Made by a program: the position numbers and the translations under genes. The notes beneath the pieces were generated by a model, which was not told where the DNA came from, did no database searches, and worked only from the letters and a program-made list of their open reading frames with translations. Positions 62,501 through 64,000 of a stretch of DNA of 64,000 nucleotides are shown here, one piece after another. The DNA comes from Kitasatospora sp. NBC_00315 (lineage in GTDB: Bacteria; Actinomycetota; Actinomycetes; Streptomycetales; Streptomycetaceae). The stretch is from contig NZ_CP108025.1 in NCBI RefSeq assembly GCF_041435095.1, forward strand, positions 2,542,001 to 2,606,000, read 5' to 3'. Each line of letters begins with the position of its first letter. Within the stretch, counting starts at the first letter, position 1.

Positions 62501-63558
62501 CCGCCGACGACGCCCCGCTGACCGTCGAGCTCGGCGAGGACCGCCCGCTGGACCGGCTGACCGTGCTCACCGACCCCGGCGTGCGGGCCACCGCGACCGT
62601 GCAGGTCCGCCACGCGGACGGCAGCTGGGTGCCGATCGGCACCGTCCAGCCCGGCTACAACGAGCTGCCCGCCGGCGGGCTGCCGGCCGGCGCGATCCGG
62701 CTGATCTGGAACCCCGGGGGCGAGCCGCCGGTGGTGAACCAGGTGATCCCCTGGTACGCCGACGCCCCGGCCGCCCGCCTCACCCTGTCGGACACCACGG
62801 TGGACGCGGTGACCGGCGCGAACGCCCCCGTCCAGACCCGCGCGCTCGTCGAGGCCGGCCGGCCGGAGGGGGTCAGCGGCGAGCTGCACACCGAGGTACC
62901 GGCGGTCGCGAAGGGGCTGACGGTCACTCCGGCGGGCGCGGTCAGCGTGCCGCGCGGCGGCAAGGTCGGCACCCCGCTGCTGGTCACCGCAACCGCCGAG
63001 ACGCCCACCGGGACGTACGCGGTACCGGTCACGTTCACCGCCGGCGCGGCCACCGTCCGCCAGGTGCTGCAGGTGCACGTGGTGCCGCCGACCGGCGGCC
63101 CGGATCTCGCCGGCACCGCGACCGCCGACTCCTCGGGTGACGAGACCAAGGCCTTCCCCGCCTCGGCGGTCGCCGACGGCGACCCGAAGACCCGCTGGTC
63201 CTCCCCCGCGGCGGACGGCGCCTGGGTGCAGCTGAAGCTCCCGCAGGCCGTCCACCTGGGCGCGGCGGTGCTGCACTGGCAGGCCGCCTACGCCTCCTCG
63301 TACAAGCTGCAGACCTCGGCCGACGGCGTGACCTGGACGACGGTGGCGAGCGTCGACGACGGTGGCGGCGGGACGGAGACGGTGCGGTTCGACGCGCCGG
63401 ACGCGCGGTACCTGCGGATGCAGGGCGTCTCCCGGGCGACCAAGTACGGCTACTCGCTCTGGGGCATCGAACTGTACGCGGTGGCCACGAGCACCCCGGC
63501 GGGTACGCAGGCGCAGTCGTCGCCCCCGGTCGCGCCCGGCGCCACGCCCCCGGCGTGA
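59584..63558 (+). CDS. GH84-like beta-N-acetylglucosaminidase with discoidin domains
   Basis: A 1324-residue exported protein. After an arginine-rich N-terminus, a hydrophobic stretch (about 92-117: LQMAATLSAAAVVGGLLVSG) acts as signal or anchor. Residues about 140-325 match a GH20b-like N-terminal domain (GGYVLAAGQL, GTYYAAQSMRQLL). The GH84 catalytic region starts at GTAEAFYGTPWTQHQRLEQL and includes FQLQFLDVSYDEWHCG and VAWSGVGVIPDRITAAQ. F5/8 type C (discoidin) domains and an NPCBM-like segment follow, the last one at 1180-1305. The GTG at 59584 has GAGGAG upstream; a GTG at 59824 would give a more normal signal peptide. Substrates of the family include hyaluronan and mucin-type glycans. 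The canonical Asp-Asp pair reads Asp-Val here. Confidence 0.85.
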   Translation: MQSRVSVAAGRRLRQQLEQSAALRDVLHHPAALAARRATARTARQLAPRAADRMIADLKGTEPLLASVRAERGTVHGTGTVRIPAPRRRTLQMAATLSAAAVVGGLLVSGPVSYAAPPSYAAAAADLTGETDAAPQTPLGSVADPQVFPRPQQQSVAGRPVTVPAEVALVLAPKADDGAVDAVREVLGIAGANTLTPRPDSPAPAAGSLVVYVGGPGEGADGTVDRVLRELTVAAGGSDSAAPSPGGLPAGGYVLAAGQLPAQGGGTYGAVVLAGVDATGTYYAAQSMRQLLAAVPGGQGQGPTAEPAGAGSLGLPGIALRDWPSGAPVRGTAEAFYGTPWTQHQRLEQLEFLGRSKQNFYLYSPGDDPLRLSRWRDAYPAGQAADLAALASAARRGHITLGYAIDPGQSFCYSSGKDLDALVAKLESLRKLGFGAFQLQFLDVSYDEWHCGADKHTYGTGPAAAAKAQAELVGKVQQRLAAGGGAPVPLSVVPTEYHQQGATPYRSALAAALPEGVQVAWSGVGVIPDRITAAQTADTGSLYGHPLVTMDNYPVNDSSPDRLYLGAYTGRDPEVATRSAVLLTGAMQQPVASRVALATAGDFAWNPAGYQPQQSWQAALRSLAGPTAAPAGAAAAPAGPGSALAAVTALAGNSSSSPLAKQESGYLAPLLDRFWAALEPGAPDPAAVAAAAAPLREAFTAMASAPLTLAADPATAALAAEAGPWLTSLRTYGLAGQCAIDMLVAQHGGDGSAAWKARVALSGLREQAAQSPATVGAGVLGPFLERAVAAADTWAGVAGGGVRATSTLGSAGDHAPVLMTDGAADSFYWSSAPPQPGDAVGLDLGDGRPVGSVTLLMGSWGNGPDAATATDDYVRDGVLEYSTGEGGWKQLAQLRNQRSVTVAVPAGEVVRAVRLRATSAQKTAVAIREFSVTAPGDAPTSVSGGPAAAPGFSAAAVLDGNPDTAYRAAVAPTADDAPLTVELGEDRPLDRLTVLTDPGVRATATVQVRHADGSWVPIGTVQPGYNELPAGGLPAGAIRLIWNPGGEPPVVNQVIPWYADAPAARLTLSDTTVDAVTGANAPVQTRALVEAGRPEGVSGELHTEVPAVAKGLTVTPAGAVSVPRGGKVGTPLLVTATAETPTGTYAVPVTFTAGAATVRQVLQVHVVPPTGGPDLAGTATADSSGDETKAFPASAVADGDPKTRWSSPAADGAWVQLKLPQAVHLGAAVLHWQAAYASSYKLQTSADGVTWTTVASVDDGGGGTETVRFDAPDARYLRMQGVSRATKYGYSLWGIELYAVATSTPAGTQAQSSPPVAPGATPPA

Positions 63559-63611
63559 TCGCGCCGCCCCGGCGTGGGCGCTCCGACGCGCGCCGGTCCC
63601 GGACGGACGGC

Positions 63612-63650
63612 GGGCCGCCGGCGCTCCCGCTGCGGGGGCGCCGGCGGCCC
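63612..63650. terminator. Terminator between convergent genes
   Basis: A perfect 13-base stem (GGGCCGCCGGCGC and its complement) with a 13-base loop lies 53 bases after the glycosidase stop and 46 bases from the stop of the next, convergent gene. Confidence 0.7.
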
Positions 63651-63696
63651 ATGAGGCGTACCGGAGAATGACGGGGCAGGCCCTTGTGGAACGCGA

Positions 63697-64000
63697 TCAG
63701 GCGGAGAGCGGTTCGGGCTGCTCGCCGCGGCGGGCCGATGCGGGGCGCGTGGTGGCGCCGTGCACCGGCGTGGGGTGGGCTGCGTGCGCCCGGCCGAGCT
63801 GCACCGGGTGAGCCCCGGCGTACTCGCTATGGTCGTGGTGCTCGTACTCACGGAACTGGTCGTTCGCCCCGTAGGGCTCCAGGTAGGGGCGCCAGCGCGG
63901 GTCCTTGATCCCGGTGCCGATGATGCGCCAGGCCAGGCCGCTGGGCGGGGCGGGCTGGTGCTTCATCCGCCAGCCGAGTTCGGTGAGGTGCCGGTCGGCC
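63697..64000 (-). CDS. Hypothetical protein, 5' end outside the window
   Basis: The last ~100 residues of a protein read from the right edge on the minus strand; the frame is open to the window end (ADRHLTELGWRMKHQPAPPS), so the start lies beyond. Visible are WRIIGTGIKDPRWRPYLEPY and DQFREYEHHDHSEYAGAHPV, histidine- and tyrosine-rich, then a polar tail ending GEQPEPLSA. I do not recognise the family. No membrane segment is present in this part. Confidence 0.6.
   Translation of the reverse strand, partial: ADRHLTELGWRMKHQPAPPSGLAWRIIGTGIKDPRWRPYLEPYGANDQFREYEHHDHSEYAGAHPVQLGRAHAAHPTPVHGATTRPASARRGEQPEPLSA

Noticed and set aside
59455..63276. A 1273-codon open frame on the minus strand opposite the GH84-like gene
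   Set aside because: Biased antisense composition with no recognisable domain; the sense strand has signal, catalytic and discoidin modules.

Overview
The window is very GC-rich, with dense genes, many GTG starts and stop/start overlaps, typical of a large-genome actinomycete. Gene content and order (hemQ-hemG, hemE, a DUF3000 gene, a LuxR-type regulator, an RNase D, a beta-oxidation thiolase/multifunctional pair, dxs, xylFGH and a Rok7B7-like regulator) match the chromosomal core of Streptomyces/Kitasatospora. This is inferred from family recognition, not from a search. No rRNA, tRNA or CRISPR array was seen.

1-3366 (minus strand): the hemQ-hemG end of the coproporphyrin-dependent haem pathway, a Uma2-family protein and a DUF1275 membrane protein. 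3603-10432 (plus strand): one compact six-gene unit. It has a GntR/UTRA regulator with a 17-bp palindrome upstream, a two-cluster ferredoxin, an ABC importer and a fumarate-reductase/AprA-like flavoprotein with a HEAT-repeat tail. The importer's binding lipoprotein carries a NosL-like C-terminal domain. This looks like a dedicated uptake-plus-redox system, probably for an organosulfur or similar compound; the substrate is unknown.

10579-24330: a DUF4349 lipoprotein, hemE, a DUF3000 gene, an atypical response regulator with a collagen-like linker, RNase D, the fadA/fadB-type operon, a CBS protein, a GT39-like glycosyltransferase and dxs. 24610-29320: xylH, xylG, xylF and the Rok7B7-like ROK regulator, with near-identical palindromes before xylF and before the regulator. 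29839-39715: a membrane-anchored PQQ beta-propeller protein, aminopeptidase N, a flavin-based extracytoplasmic electron-transfer operon (ferric-reductase-like oxidoreductase, FMN-binding protein, ApbE), a small membrane protein and malQ.

39716-54703 is accessory DNA. A 2427-residue RHS polymorphic toxin (HINT domain, ADP-ribosyltransferase-like tip) lies on the minus strand with its immunity gene. Further along that strand are an orphan deaminase-like toxin tip with its own immunity gene and a short RHS relic. Between the two toxin/immunity pairs sits a mini integrative element (toxin-antitoxin pair, GntR repressor, RepSA-like initiator, excisionase, tyrosine integrase) bounded by near-identical 23/24-bp repeats and lacking a transfer gene. 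Five hairpin-plus-ACAACTTGCTCC repeats lie here, four inside the element and one beside the RHS relic; their stems differ in sequence but keep pairing.

54897-64000: a secreted DNRLRE/FG-GAP/LamG/ricin-type lectin protein divergent from the RHS gene, a large GH84-like glycosidase with discoidin-type domains, and the 3' part of an unidentified gene running off the right edge.
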